Assembly (NCBI RefSeq): GCF_000423585.1
Contig: NZ_AUIG01000011.1
Span: 106,740-170,739 of the forward strand
Length of the DNA stretch: 64,000 nucleotides
Direction of reading: 5' to 3'
From: Salinimicrobium xinjiangense DSM 19287
GTDB lineage: Bacteria; Bacteroidota; Bacteroidia; Flavobacteriales; Flavobacteriaceae
This document shows, piece by piece, positions 32,772 to 41,060 of the stretch (the stretch's first letter is position 1; every line of letters begins with the position of its first letter). The notes beneath the pieces were generated by a model. The model ran no database searches. It saw only the letters and a list, made by a program, of their open reading frames with translations, and had not been told where the DNA came from. A program made the position numbers and the translations under genes.

Positions 32772-33092
32772 TTGGGTTGTCTGTTGCCTGTGGCCTTTTG
32801 GAAAAGAATCAAGAGCCGGGAAACAAGACATTAGTCTTAGTAAGTTGCGAGTTTTGAAAACCGGTTTACCGATTAGTGTTTTCCGTTGTTCCTTCTAAAT
32901 TGGATTATCAACTGGCCTCTGACCTCTTATTAAATCTTCGTACTTCTACTTCTAAAATCTAACTTCCTCCCCTCTTTCCACTCTCCACTCTCCACTAAAA
33001 AAAGAGATTTCTCGTCGTATTTTCTTTTTACCAAAAGAAAACACTCTGTCGAAATGACGAACTCCTGATCACTGATCACCGACCACTGAACA
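32772..33092. repeat. 321-nt intergenic region with three dispersed repeats
   Basis: No gene is supported. CGTACTTCTACTTCTAAAAT at 32939-32958, followed by CTAACTTC, resembles CGTACTTCTAAAATCTAACT near 23805. The segment 33004-33060 (GAGATTTCTCGTCGTATTTT ... TCTGTCGAAATGACGA) matches 63592-63648. CTGATCACTGATCACCGACC at 33064-33083 is the reverse complement of a motif found at 17135-17160 and, in a shorter form, at 3745-3765. Confidence 0.65.
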
Positions 33093-33572
33093 CTATTCCG
33101 CTTTAATAACCACAGGCATTCTGAAAGTTGTCTGCACAGGAATACCACGTTTGGTAGCGGGATAGATCTTTGGCAGGGAATCCACGCTTTGGTATAACCA
33201 TTCATCAATATCGGGTAGCTGGATACGGACCAGGGAATCTATCTCCATGGAATCAATGGCAGGAGTACCTTTTTCCGAGATCCTGAGGTAGAGGAAAAGC
33301 GTATCATCAATTTCTTCAGTTACCACAGGTTGTTTGGCTTCAAGACGGGAATAGAAATACTGTGAGACCTTATTTCCAAAGCAGGCTTTGGCTGCCTGTA
33401 CTTCGGTGATATTGCGGCACTCTTCAAAGGCGGGATACTGGTCTACCTCATGCCAGTTGAAGTCCCGGGTTTCTTCAGAAAGTATTTCTTCCGAAGAGAT
33501 CTTCCTGGTTTGAAATTCTTCACAGGAGACAAGCAAGAAGGACAGAATTGCTAAGAGTAAAGTTTTCTTCAT
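33093..33572 (-). CDS. lipoprotein with TonB C-terminal-like domain
   Basis: A lipobox LLVSC puts the acylated Cys at residue 17, followed by Glu-Glu. The remaining sequence, DQYPAFEECRNITEVQAAKA then CFGNKV and a closing TKRGIPVQTTFRMPVVI, has the pattern P.F..C ... G.PV...F.. seen in TonB C-terminal (energy transducer) domains, and it resembles residues 370-484 of the M56 protein 1.2 kb upstream. It has no transmembrane anchor or proline-rich spacer, so it is not a normal TonB. It may be a free relative of the sensor domain. It lies 98 nt after the TPR gene on the same strand. Confidence 0.7.
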   Translation of the reverse strand: MKKTLLLAILSFLLVSCEEFQTRKISSEEILSEETRDFNWHEVDQYPAFEECRNITEVQAAKACFGNKVSQYFYSRLEAKQPVVTEEIDDTLFLYLRISEKGTPAIDSMEIDSLVRIQLPDIDEWLYQSVDSLPKIYPATKRGIPVQTTFRMPVVIKAE

Positions 33573-33670
33573 TCGAACTGGAAACTTAACTCAAAAATAG
33601 TGAATTAAAGCAGTTTGCGGAAAGTTTTCTATTGATGAAAAAATAATAAGATGATTATCTCGAAGTGAGG

Positions 33671-34831
33671 CTAGTTCTCATCAGGAGCTGAAGCCTGCAT
33701 GTGGAGTTCTTCCCTGATGTCTTTTACCCGTCTTTGTGCAAGCAGAAGAAGATTACGGCTGCCGGTCTCCCGAAATTTGTCAACGTAAGCCTGGTAATAA
33801 TTCATTTTTGTTTCCAAGTCTTCGAAGTAGGAGTCGGCCGCAATTGCCCGTTCAAACATTGCCCTTTCATTATCGGGATTTTCTTTGATTGCTTTATTGA
33901 AATAGTTCAAAGCCTCTTTTGGCTTTTCCATGTGTTTATAGGTAAGACCAAGGCTTGTAAACTCTTCATCCAGGATCACAGATTTGAAAATAATGGCCTG
34001 CAGTAAATGGCCTTCGGAATTCTTGTATTCTCCTTTTAGGGCATAAAGTTTACCAAGGCTGTAATGTGTGGCGTGATTTTGATCTTCATAATCAAGAGCC
34101 GCATTAAAATTAAAAATTGCTTTATCATAATTCTTAAGGTGGTAGTATGAGGTCCCAAGGCGGGTGTGGATAAGTTCGCTTCCTGCACCCAAATCCACCA
34201 ACTTTTCAAATTCATCTATTGCCAGTTGATATTCTTTCTGAAAATAATAAGCCTGCGCCAGGATGGAAAGTAAAGTGCGATTAGACGGATTGGTTTCCAG
34301 GCCCTGCTTACTCAGCCGCTCTGCCTCCATTAATTTGCCGGAAACTAAAGCGCGTTTTGCCACTTTTCCAAGTGCCTGCTGGTGATTTTTTTGCAGAAGG
34401 ATCGTGATGTTGTAGTGAGTCATCGCAGTCGAATCCTTTTGCTCTTCCCTAACCAATCCCAGCTGATAATGGAAATTCGCATTCATGGGATATTTATTCA
34501 CCAGCTGTTTAAATATGCTGTCGGCTTCCTTCAGTTTCCCGGTGTTTGCCAGCAGTTTTGCATATTCGACTGCAGTAAGGATCCTTTCAGGATTTTGCTC
34601 TAAAACAGTTTTGTAATTTTCAAGAGCTGCTGCCGGGTTGCCATTCGCTTTTTGCGCCTGCGCCAGCTTCAGCAGAACGGGGTCAGATCGGGTTTCGGAT
34701 TTTTCCAGTTCCTCAATGGCTTCGGAATAATTTCCCACAGCATAGAGGCTGTCAGCAATAGCTAAAGCCGAAGTTTGAGCTCCGGCTTTAGTGGCTATAA
34801 ATAATATAAAAAGGAAGAGAAATTTATTCAC
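33671..34831 (-). CDS. exported tetratricopeptide repeat protein, 386 aa
   Basis: A signal peptide (MNKFLFLFILFIATKAGAQ) is followed by about ten TPR units between residues 20 and 345, for example YKTVLEQNPERILTAVEYAK, FHYQLGLVREEQKDSTAMTH and EALNYFNKAIKENPDNERAM. TPR arrays give a protein-binding surface; the partner is not known. The start overlaps the end of the M56/TonB gene by 8 nt, so it is the third gene in the blaI-M56-TPR operon on this strand. It may relay the peptidase signal in the periplasm. Confidence 0.88.
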   Translation of the reverse strand: MNKFLFLFILFIATKAGAQTSALAIADSLYAVGNYSEAIEELEKSETRSDPVLLKLAQAQKANGNPAAALENYKTVLEQNPERILTAVEYAKLLANTGKLKEADSIFKQLVNKYPMNANFHYQLGLVREEQKDSTAMTHYNITILLQKNHQQALGKVAKRALVSGKLMEAERLSKQGLETNPSNRTLLSILAQAYYFQKEYQLAIDEFEKLVDLGAGSELIHTRLGTSYYHLKNYDKAIFNFNAALDYEDQNHATHYSLGKLYALKGEYKNSEGHLLQAIIFKSVILDEEFTSLGLTYKHMEKPKEALNYFNKAIKENPDNERAMFERAIAADSYFEDLETKMNYYQAYVDKFRETGSRNLLLLAQRRVKDIREELHMQASAPDEN

Positions 34832-36278
34832 CTACTCTAAAAGTTATGGGTAAAGAATACAACACTCCAACTTCCTGTCCACTTTGCTTTCCCGGTTTCA
34901 TTTGCGGCAAAAGATTCACTACCCGTCTTGCTTCCTCTTCAAGTACAGGATGCGGGGCACGAGCTCCAAGAACTTCGACAGTTCCGTCTTCGGCAATTTT
35001 GAACTGCACGTAAACTCTGTTGATACCCTCAAGGCCAAGTTGCTGCCCTAAAGAGGTATCGAAATTTGTACTGACGAATGCATTGATCTTTTCTGACATA
35101 CAACCTTTCCTGTCTTCGTTAGTCTTCAAAGCTTCACAGCCAGGGAAAACCGGAACTTCATCGATTACTGCGAAAGGGACATCCCCGTTACCGGAAAGTG
35201 CCTTTTTCAAAGCTTGAGCTTTACGTCTTTTAGCATCTTCCTCTTTAAAGCCTTCTTCAAACTCTTTGACACTTATGGTACTGAGGATTTCTTTGATCTT
35301 TTCCTTGTCATCGGCAGTAATTTCTGCACCACTATTGACAATAGCCTTGATTTCTTCTAATTTCTCCTGTGCCGTGGCTTCCTTTTCAGACTCACTAACA
35401 ACAGGATCATCAGAACATGATACATAGGTCAACATGGCCAGCATAAGCGGCAGGATGATCAAAAATTTAAATTTTGAGATCGATCTTGATTTGTTTTTTT
35501 GCAACATAACTATTCGTTTTTTGATGATTGAATGATTAAAAAATTGATTGATAAATGAAATGTCTTCGGTATTAAAGGCTGAATTAAGGAGCTGCTGGAA
35601 ATAGTCCTGTTTTTTTACATTTTTGACTACCCCTGCATCGGCGAGGAATTCGTGTAAAGCAGAGATCCTGTTCTGATAAATGTAAACCAGTGGATTAAAC
35701 CAGAAAACAATCTTTAGGATCTCAAAGAAAAGCAGGTCCAGTGTATGTTTCTGTTTGACGTGCACAATTTCATGAGAAAGGATTTGTTCCCGTTCCTTTT
35801 CAGAAAGCTGGCTTCCCAGAAAAATGGTGTTATAGAATGTGCAGGCAATTTTCGACTGCGGTACCTCCACGATTTTCATTTCCCGGTTTTGCAAAACAGG
35901 TTTATGAGAAAACAGTCGTTTCAACACCATGTATTTATTAAAGAACATTCCCAGGCTGAACAGGAATCCGGCGCCATAAACCAGCAGCCACCATTCTATA
36001 CTTTGGGATGCTTCAGGAGCAACCGGATTAGAAGTAATTCCTGTTTGGACTTCACTGCTTCCTCCAATAAAGACCTCAGGAAGCATCACCAGACTTTCCG
36101 CAGGGATAGCCTGTTGAAGAAATTCAAGTTTCAGTAAGGGCAGCAGCATTGCCAGAAGCGGTGTGAGCAAAAGATATATCCTGTTTGCTGTAAAAAAAGT
36201 CTCCTTCTTTAATAGCAGCTCATACACCAGTAAAAAGGCCAGCTGAAAGACGATGATCTGTAATATGTAGTGCAGCAT
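34824..36278 (-). CDS. M56 (BlaR1-like) peptidase with TonB C-terminal domain
   Basis: The 484-residue protein has helices near 2-23, 32-48 and 95-112, the zinc motif HEIVH at 169-173 (ILSHEIVHVKQKH), and a fourth helix near 267-283 (KFLIILPLMLAMLTYVSC). The outside part has a charged, coiled linker (residues 290-365) and a C-terminal TonB-like domain: INRVYVQFKIAEDGTVEVLG then PVLEEEARRVVNLLPQMKPG and LPITFRV. It pairs with the BlaI repressor gene 2 nt upstream. In the family the peptidase relieves repression when the outer domain is triggered; the trigger is unknown. Confidence 0.92.
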   Translation of the reverse strand: MLHYILQIIVFQLAFLLVYELLLKKETFFTANRIYLLLTPLLAMLLPLLKLEFLQQAIPAESLVMLPEVFIGGSSEVQTGITSNPVAPEASQSIEWWLLVYGAGFLFSLGMFFNKYMVLKRLFSHKPVLQNREMKIVEVPQSKIACTFYNTIFLGSQLSEKEREQILSHEIVHVKQKHTLDLLFFEILKIVFWFNPLVYIYQNRISALHEFLADAGVVKNVKKQDYFQQLLNSAFNTEDISFINQFFNHSIIKKRIVMLQKNKSRSISKFKFLIILPLMLAMLTYVSCSDDPVVSESEKEATAQEKLEEIKAIVNSGAEITADDKEKIKEILSTISVKEFEEGFKEEDAKRRKAQALKKALSGNGDVPFAVIDEVPVFPGCEALKTNEDRKGCMSEKINAFVSTNFDTSLGQQLGLEGINRVYVQFKIAEDGTVEVLGARAPHPVLEEEARRVVNLLPQMKPGKQSGQEVGVLYSLPITFRVGE

Positions 36279-36280
36279 TG

Positions 36281-36640
36281 TTATTCTTTTTTGTTGATCT
36301 CTTTAAGAATGGCTTCCAGTTCCCTGGTGTCCATTTTATTTTTCTTCATAAAGAAAGATACCATGCTTTTAAAGGAACCATTGAAATATCCATCAATAAG
36401 CTTGTTCATGCTTTGATTGGTATAGGTCTCTTTTTCAACCAGCGGAAAATAGATATAACCTTTTCCCACTTTTCGATGATCTACAAATTCCTTGCTTTCC
36501 AGGATACGGACGATGGTGGATACTGTATTATAAGCCGGTTTAGGCTCGGGCATTTCCTCTATTATGGAAGCCACATTAGCTTCTTTTAGATCCCACAGGA
36601 TCTGCATGATCTCTTCTTCGGCTTTGGTCAATTGTTTCAT
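36281..36640 (-). CDS. BlaI/MecI family transcriptional repressor
   Basis: The protein of 119 residues begins MKQLTKAEEEIMQILWDLKE and has PKPAYNTVSTIVRILESKEF as the recognition region and HRKVGKGYIYFPLVEKETYT as the wing; the C-terminal helices hold a Lys-rich MKKNKMD segment. It is a clear paralogue of the protein at 17447-17812. The first gene of a blaI-M56-TPR operon, it is preceded by two palindromes AACTAAnnnnTTAGTT at 36666-36700 that differ from the operators of the other system. Confidence 0.93.
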   Translation of the reverse strand: MKQLTKAEEEIMQILWDLKEANVASIIEEMPEPKPAYNTVSTIVRILESKEFVDHRKVGKGYIYFPLVEKETYTNQSMNKLIDGYFNGSFKSMVSFFMKKNKMDTRELEAILKEINKKE

Positions 36641-36665
36641 AATCCTGAATTATAAATGCTAATAT

Positions 36666-36700
36666 AAACTAATTGTTTAGTTTAAACTAATGTTTTAGTT
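36666..36700 (-). promoter_or_regulatory. double palindromic operator before the second blaI-like gene
   Basis: AAACTAATTGTTTAGTTT (36666-36683) and AACTAATGTTTTAGTT (36685-36700) share the core AACTAAnnnnTTAGTT. They start 26 nt upstream of the blaI ATG (36640), where promoter and start site should be. Confidence 0.75.
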
Positions 36701-36746
36701 ATTTTTTGTTTCTGCTGTTTCTTTATCTTAGCCGAAAATTTTATTT

Positions 36747-37250
36747 ATGGACCTTTTTCTGGTTGTCCTTGCCGGCATTCTTATGCTGGTTGGTATTCTT
36801 GGAAGTTTCCTGCCTATGCTTCCCGGAATTCCGGTGAGCTGGGGTGGTTTACTCCTATTGCATCTCACTTCTGTGATACCCATAAACTACACGTACCTTG
36901 GCATCACACTCCTGATCACTGTTATAATTTTTGCGTTACAATATGCAATTCCGGCAATCGGCACAAAATATCTCGGCGGGAGCAAACAGGGCATGTTTGG
37001 AGCTACCATAGGTCTTTTTGCCGGAATCTTCATCCCTATACCTTTTGCCATTCTCATAGCTCCTTTTATAGGCGCTTATATTGGTGAGATCATGAATAAA
37101 GCCGATTCCCGCACGGCTCTCAAAGCTGCATCAGGTTCATTTATTGGACTTTTGGCTTCTACTTTTATGGAATTTGTTGTAACAGCCATATTTCTACTTT
37201 TATTCATTTTCAAAGTCTGGGAATACAGGGAAGTCCTTTTTACATTTTAA
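36747..37250 (+). CDS. DUF456 family membrane protein
   Basis: The protein of 167 residues is hydrophobic throughout with about five helices. GILGSFLPMLPGIPVSWGGL near residues 17-36 and GTKYLGGSKQGMFGATIGLF and GAYIGEIMN later are typical DUF456 phrases with many glycines. The function of DUF456 is unknown. A box TATCTTAG at 36723-36730 lies 16 nt before the ATG. The gene is divergent from the BlaI gene, with the palindromic operators in the 106-nt gap, so BlaI may influence it too. Confidence 0.88.
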   Translation: MDLFLVVLAGILMLVGILGSFLPMLPGIPVSWGGLLLLHLTSVIPINYTYLGITLLITVIIFALQYAIPAIGTKYLGGSKQGMFGATIGLFAGIFIPIPFAILIAPFIGAYIGEIMNKADSRTALKAASGSFIGLLASTFMEFVVTAIFLLLFIFKVWEYREVLFTF

Positions 37251-37271
37251 TTATAGGCGATATAATTTATT

Positions 37272-37279
37272 TATATTTG
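37272..37279 (+). promoter_or_regulatory. -7 promoter box TATATTTG before the response regulator
   Basis: Perfect TAnnTTTG match; the leader to the ATG at 37348 would be about 64 nt. Confidence 0.5.
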
Positions 37280-37347
37280 ATCCTTTACATGATTTTATCA
37301 ACCGCAATACCGGCTGCCCCCAATCCCGGATTGCTTCACCTGCTTAT

Positions 37348-37743
37348 ATGAATCTAGACATTGTTGTTATTGATGATGATGCGGTAGTTTTGTTCCTGCA
37401 CAAGGTTCTCATTAAGAAGAGCCGGCTACCTTCTAATGTGAAGGATTTTCTGAATGCAGGAGATGCACTTGAGTTCATAAGTCAGGCTAAAAGGACCCGA
37501 AAAATTCTTGTATTTCTTGATATCAATATGCCGGGAATTAATGGGTGGGATTTCCTGGAAAGACTGGAACAGATGCCTAACAGCGATATTGTCTATGTGG
37601 TAATGGTCACCTCCTCTATAAACTGGAGCGACAGGGAACAGGCCAAAAAATATTCGCGGGTGATCGATTACAGGGAAAAACCTCTTTCCAAACAGGCATG
37701 CGAAGAGATCTACCTGAAGCTATCATCAAAGCTTAATTCTTAA
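37348..37743 (+). CDS. single-domain response regulator
   Basis: The 131-residue protein is a bare receiver domain. The acidic pocket is MNLDIVVIDDD (residues 9-11), the phosphorylated Asp58 lies in VFLDINMPGINGWDFL, Thr/Ser of strand 4 in MVTSS, and Lys in YREKPLS. No output domain is present, as in CheY-like or Rcp1-like regulators. Flavobacteria often have such regulators for histidine kinases elsewhere. It has its own promoter-like box and precedes the 565-residue membrane protein by 134 nt on the same strand. Confidence 0.93.
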   Translation: MNLDIVVIDDDAVVLFLHKVLIKKSRLPSNVKDFLNAGDALEFISQAKRTRKILVFLDINMPGINGWDFLERLEQMPNSDIVYVVMVTSSINWSDREQAKKYSRVIDYREKPLSKQACEEIYLKLSSKLNS

Positions 37744-37877
37744 AATCCTCCGTAAAGCTTTAACGAATAGCAGCACTTATAATAAGGTATCCTTAAAAAT
37801 GACGGATTTAAGACTACTTTAAAATTACCTGATGGAAAATCTTCATAAATTGAAGTATAACCAATTAAAAATCAGGT

Positions 37878-39575
37878 ATGAAAAAGAATATCTTAATTTT
37901 ATCGATTTTATTTCCCACAACTTTATTAGCACAGGAAGAAGCTGGTGCAGCATACTTTTTTGAAGACACTAACTTCTTTGTAGCCCTGGTAGCCGGAGTA
38001 ATCCTGGCGCTCGGATTTCAGCTATTGCTCACTGCATTATCTGTAGCAGGAGGAATAACCGCTGTGGGAGACATAAGGAAGAAAGGACATACGAATGACG
38101 ACAAAGGTCGTCAAAAGGCCCGAAAAGAAAATTACGAAGAGGACGACGACGACGGAATGAATGTGGGCCAGAAGGTCTCAACAGGTCTGGGTGCATGGAC
38201 CCTAATAACCACGTCTGTAGCACTTTTCTTTGCCAGTTTGTTCGCTGTAAAACTGGGATTGGTAGGCGCGAATTTTATTGGAGCTACATTAGGACTGGTA
38301 ATTTGGGCCGCTTTCTTTATGGTGGTCACTTATCTTGAGGTGAACATGGTAACCTCACTGGTTGGAGGTCTCGCTTCCACTGTAAAAAGCAGTTTATCAT
38401 CGGCAGGTTCGGTTTTCTCAAAATCTGATGCCGGTGTCGCTAAAGACGTGGCTAAGACAAAAGCCAAAACTGAGGCAAAAGAAATGAGAAAGCAGCTGGA
38501 AAAACTTTTTACTACTCATGATGTAGACAAAAAGGTTGAAGATTATGTTCAGCAGTTAAAACCACAGAAGGTGGACATAAATAATATCAAGAAGCAGATC
38601 AAAGATCTTTTAACCGATCTACAGGTTACCGAAAAAGCAGATTTCGACTACCCAAACTCAGTCAAAAAGTTAATTCTTGAAGAAGCTGATAAGAGCACCC
38701 TATCGAAAGAAGACAAACAAGCTGTAAAAGATCATGTGAACAGTATCAAAGACATTGCACAAAGTGATGCCTCTCCTGAGGAAAAGGCCAAGGCAGGAAT
38801 TGAAGATCTCACTCCGGCCGACAGGCAGCAAATTGAAAAATATCAGGAAGAGATTAGAAAAGCTCTGAAAAACACCGATAACAGAGAGCTTCAACCGGAA
38901 AAACTGGAGCAGGATCTTAAGAGAATACTTAATGAACCTAAACAGGCCACCAACATAGCTAAGGCAAAAGCCAGCGCAATGGATAGAAAAACTCTTGTTC
39001 AACTGCTTGCATCTCAGGATATGAGTGAACAGGAAGCCGATCAAAAGATATCCCAGGTGGAAAAAGTGCTCAACAAGGTGAATGCCTTCTTTAGCGACGG
39101 CCAGCAGACTGCTGATGCGAAAAAAGGAGAACTAGAACAGAAGAAGGGCGATATTGAGTCGAAGGTTAGAGGTATGTTCAACAGCGGTACGGCCGATCTT
39201 AACAGGATCTATTCCGATTTCACTTCGATCTTTCAGGATTCCGGAGCCGGTCCCGATCTGCGCTACAAGCTGGAGCACTATAATAAAGAAGAGATGATCA
39301 CCATGATCACCACTCAAACATCTCTAAGCCGAACCGAAGCAGAACCTATTGCAGACAAGATAGTAAGCGCAAGAGACACTGTACTTGAAAAAGCTTACGA
39401 GATACAGATCAAGGTAAATGAAAAAATGGAAGAGGCTAAAGAAAAGGCTCTTATTGCAGCCGAAGAATCCCGCAAGGCAGCCGCGACGGCAGCCTGGTGG
39501 CTGGTGGCCACAGGCATTGTGTCGGCAGCAGCTTCAGCAGTTGGTGGAATGCTTGCTCTTGAAGGAATATTTTAG
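37878..39575 (+). CDS. unrecognised membrane coiled-coil protein, 565 aa
   Basis: I do not recognise a family. Residues 1-18 look like a signal peptide (MKKNILILSILFPTTLLAQE). A helix near 33-58 and a hairpin near 107-150 anchor it, and a final helix pair near 533-562 (WWLVATGIVSAAASAVGGML) closes it. Between about 165 and 530 it is charged and helical, with internal repeat-like units: LVQLLASQDMSEQEADQKIS ... VEKVLNKV and ITMITTQTSLSRTEAEPIAD ... VLEKAYE share L..ML..Q..MS..EA. .I...V. A Lys/Asp-rich stretch (residues 68-90, with DDDDG) follows the first helix. It is followed by a strong terminator and an EF-hand lipoprotein gene. Confidence 0.8.
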   Translation: MKKNILILSILFPTTLLAQEEAGAAYFFEDTNFFVALVAGVILALGFQLLLTALSVAGGITAVGDIRKKGHTNDDKGRQKARKENYEEDDDDGMNVGQKVSTGLGAWTLITTSVALFFASLFAVKLGLVGANFIGATLGLVIWAAFFMVVTYLEVNMVTSLVGGLASTVKSSLSSAGSVFSKSDAGVAKDVAKTKAKTEAKEMRKQLEKLFTTHDVDKKVEDYVQQLKPQKVDINNIKKQIKDLLTDLQVTEKADFDYPNSVKKLILEEADKSTLSKEDKQAVKDHVNSIKDIAQSDASPEEKAKAGIEDLTPADRQQIEKYQEEIRKALKNTDNRELQPEKLEQDLKRILNEPKQATNIAKAKASAMDRKTLVQLLASQDMSEQEADQKISQVEKVLNKVNAFFSDGQQTADAKKGELEQKKGDIESKVRGMFNSGTADLNRIYSDFTSIFQDSGAGPDLRYKLEHYNKEEMITMITTQTSLSRTEAEPIADKIVSARDTVLEKAYEIQIKVNEKMEEAKEKALIAAEESRKAAATAAWWLVATGIVSAAASAVGGMLALEGIF

Positions 39576-39585
39576 AGTAGAAATC

Positions 39586-39621
39586 AACTTCTGCGGAAGG
39601 AAATCTTCCGCAGAAGTTTTT
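39586..39621 (+). terminator. intrinsic terminator after the 565-aa protein gene
   Basis: AACTTCTGCGGAAG (39586-39599), loop GAAAT, CTTCCGCAGAAGTT (39605-39618), then T. The 14-bp stem is perfect; it begins 11 nt after the stop codon. Confidence 0.88.
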
Positions 39622-39633
39622 AATTTATAAAAC

Positions 39634-40293
39634 ATGAAAACTAACATCTTATTATTCAGTATTCTATTAGGCCTGAGTAGCACTTTTTTAGCTTGTAAGG
39701 ATACCGAAAGAGAAGCCGGGGAAGTGGAAATCCTGGAAGAAAGAGATCCAGATCTCTATGAAGATGATGGCGCAATGGATGGCGGTTTCGGCAGTTATGA
39801 TGCTAACAGAGACAACCAATGGGATGAAAATGAGTTTAGTGAATCATATCAGGCAGAGTTCTCAGGATATGATGCAGATATTTCAGGAAATCTGAATAAT
39901 GAGGAATTTTCCCGTGCCAACTTTAAAAATGCTGATAGCAACCGTGATAATAATATAAGTCGGGAGGAATGGCAGGAAGGCTACCTCAACACCTATGGAG
40001 AATATGCCAGTGAAGATGATTTTACACGTTTTGATATCGATGAGAATGATCAGCTATCAGAAACAGAGTGGAATCAAGGATTCTCCAGATCAAACTGGTT
40101 CAGGACTTATGACCGGGATCAAAACAATTCTGTAAGTATGGAGGAATGGATAAGTGCCAACTTTAAAAGATGGGATAGAAATAACGATGGTGTTCTTGAC
40201 CGACAGGAGTTTCAGACTTATAACCGTGTTATGATGGGTAATAATAGCGGGAAGACCGACATAAATTCCCGAAATAACTCTGAAAATAAATAA
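39634..40293 (+). CDS. lipoprotein with six EF-hand loops
   Basis: The lipobox gives Cys21 followed by KDTERE. Six canonical 12-residue calcium loops, each with Asp at 1 and Glu at 12, then follow: DANRDNQWDENE, DADISGNLNNEE, DSNRDNNISREE, DIDENDQLSETE, DRDQNNSVSMEE and DRNNDGVLDRQE. The spacing suggests three EF-hand pairs, aromatic-rich between loops (W, F and Y). It should bind several Ca2+ ions on the outer membrane or cell surface. It shares the Cys-(R/K)-(E/D)-T-E-R-E start with the small lipoproteins downstream, and it may use its own promoter as a terminator precedes it. Confidence 0.9.
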   Translation: MKTNILLFSILLGLSSTFLACKDTEREAGEVEILEERDPDLYEDDGAMDGGFGSYDANRDNQWDENEFSESYQAEFSGYDADISGNLNNEEFSRANFKNADSNRDNNISREEWQEGYLNTYGEYASEDDFTRFDIDENDQLSETEWNQGFSRSNWFRTYDRDQNNSVSMEEWISANFKRWDRNNDGVLDRQEFQTYNRVMMGNNSGKTDINSRNNSENK

Positions 40294-40532
40294 AAATAAC
40301 ATTTATAACGGCTATTATTAGACCTGATATTTTATAACCCGGATGCTGATTGTATCCAGGTCTTTTGATCAACTTTTAATTCCTTAGAGCCTTAAAGAAA
40401 TCTGAAATTGTAGGAGAAAACCCATTACATTTTAAAATTTACTTCAGAAAGCATCCTAAATTCCTGCCAAAATACCCTATTCAGGGAGAAGAGTTTCATA
40501 CTTTGGCTGTTTCAAACCATAAACACTAACTT
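40294..40532. other. intergenic stretch before the first small acidic lipoprotein
   Basis: A weak stem GACCTG ... CCAGGTC spans 40321-40362. No gene is seen. Confidence 0.4.
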
Positions 40533-40757
40533 ATGAAAACCAAAAGTTTATTTGTAGTACTTGCCTTGGGAAGTATTTTTTTTACATCCTGTAGGGAAAC
40601 CGTTACAGAAAGAGAAGTAGTACGAGAAAGAGAAGTGGAAGAAGTGGAGGTGGAAGAAGACCGCGAAGGACTTATTGAAAGAACCGGAAAAGAGGTCGAC
40701 CGGGAAGTTAACAAAGAAATTGATGAAGAAATAGATAGAATCGGCGACGACAATTAA
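40533..40757 (+). CDS. small highly charged lipoprotein, 74 aa (Cys-Arg-Glu-Thr type)
   Basis: The signal peptide ends in FFTSC with the acylated Cys20, followed by RETVTEREVVREREVEEVEV. Residues 21-74 are nearly all Glu, Arg, Val, Asp and Ile, which suggests one long charged helix or coiled coil. No known family. It is the first of three short lipoproteins in a row that start Cys-Arg-Glu-Thr; the EF-hand lipoprotein just upstream has Cys-Lys-Asp-Thr-Glu-Arg-Glu. The start codon was chosen from the signal peptide. The opposite-strand frame at 40526-40753 is a shadow of the biased composition. Confidence 0.75.
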   Translation: MKTKSLFVVLALGSIFFTSCRETVTEREVVREREVEEVEVEEDREGLIERTGKEVDREVNKEIDEEIDRIGDDN

Positions 40758-40865
40758 GCTGCAACTAAGTTTTAAGGTTTCGTTTTGAAAACTTTAGCAC
40801 TAAATGTGTTAAAAATTAGATATTTAGTCCAAAATTTGTTGATGCTAACAACTAAAACTATGCTT

Positions 40866-41036
40866 ATGAAACGTATTGCTTTATTATTTGCACTGCTCTT
40901 TACCTTCAGTTCTGCTTTTATCTCCTGTCGCGAGACAGAGCGTGAAGCCGATGATGTCGAAGTTAGAGATGACATGGAACAGGTAGGTGAAGACATCGAA
41001 GAAGCCGGAGATGACTTAGAAGATGAAATCGACTAA
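40866..41036 (+). CDS. small acidic lipoprotein, 56 aa (Cys-Arg-Glu-Thr type)
   Basis: From ATG 40866 the product is MKRIALLFALLFTFSSAFIS followed by Cys21 and RETEREADDVEVRDDMEQVG. Residues 22-56 have 19 Asp/Glu. A longer open frame from 40785 adds a non-signal leader, so the internal ATG is preferred. It is a paralogue of the neighbours: the mature N-terminus CRETERE matches that of the EF-hand lipoprotein (CKDTERE). It is probably surface or outer-membrane bound; function unknown. The gap to the next gene is 24 nt, so both are likely on one transcript. Confidence 0.72.
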   Translation: MKRIALLFALLFTFSSAFISCRETEREADDVEVRDDMEQVGEDIEEAGDDLEDEID

Positions 41037-41060
41037 GAGTTTCCCGCACCAATTAAAACT

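Noticed and set aside
40526..40996. Antisense frames opposite the small lipoproteins
   Set aside because: Ser/Thr-rich shadows of GAA/GAG-rich codons; no signal peptide or motif.
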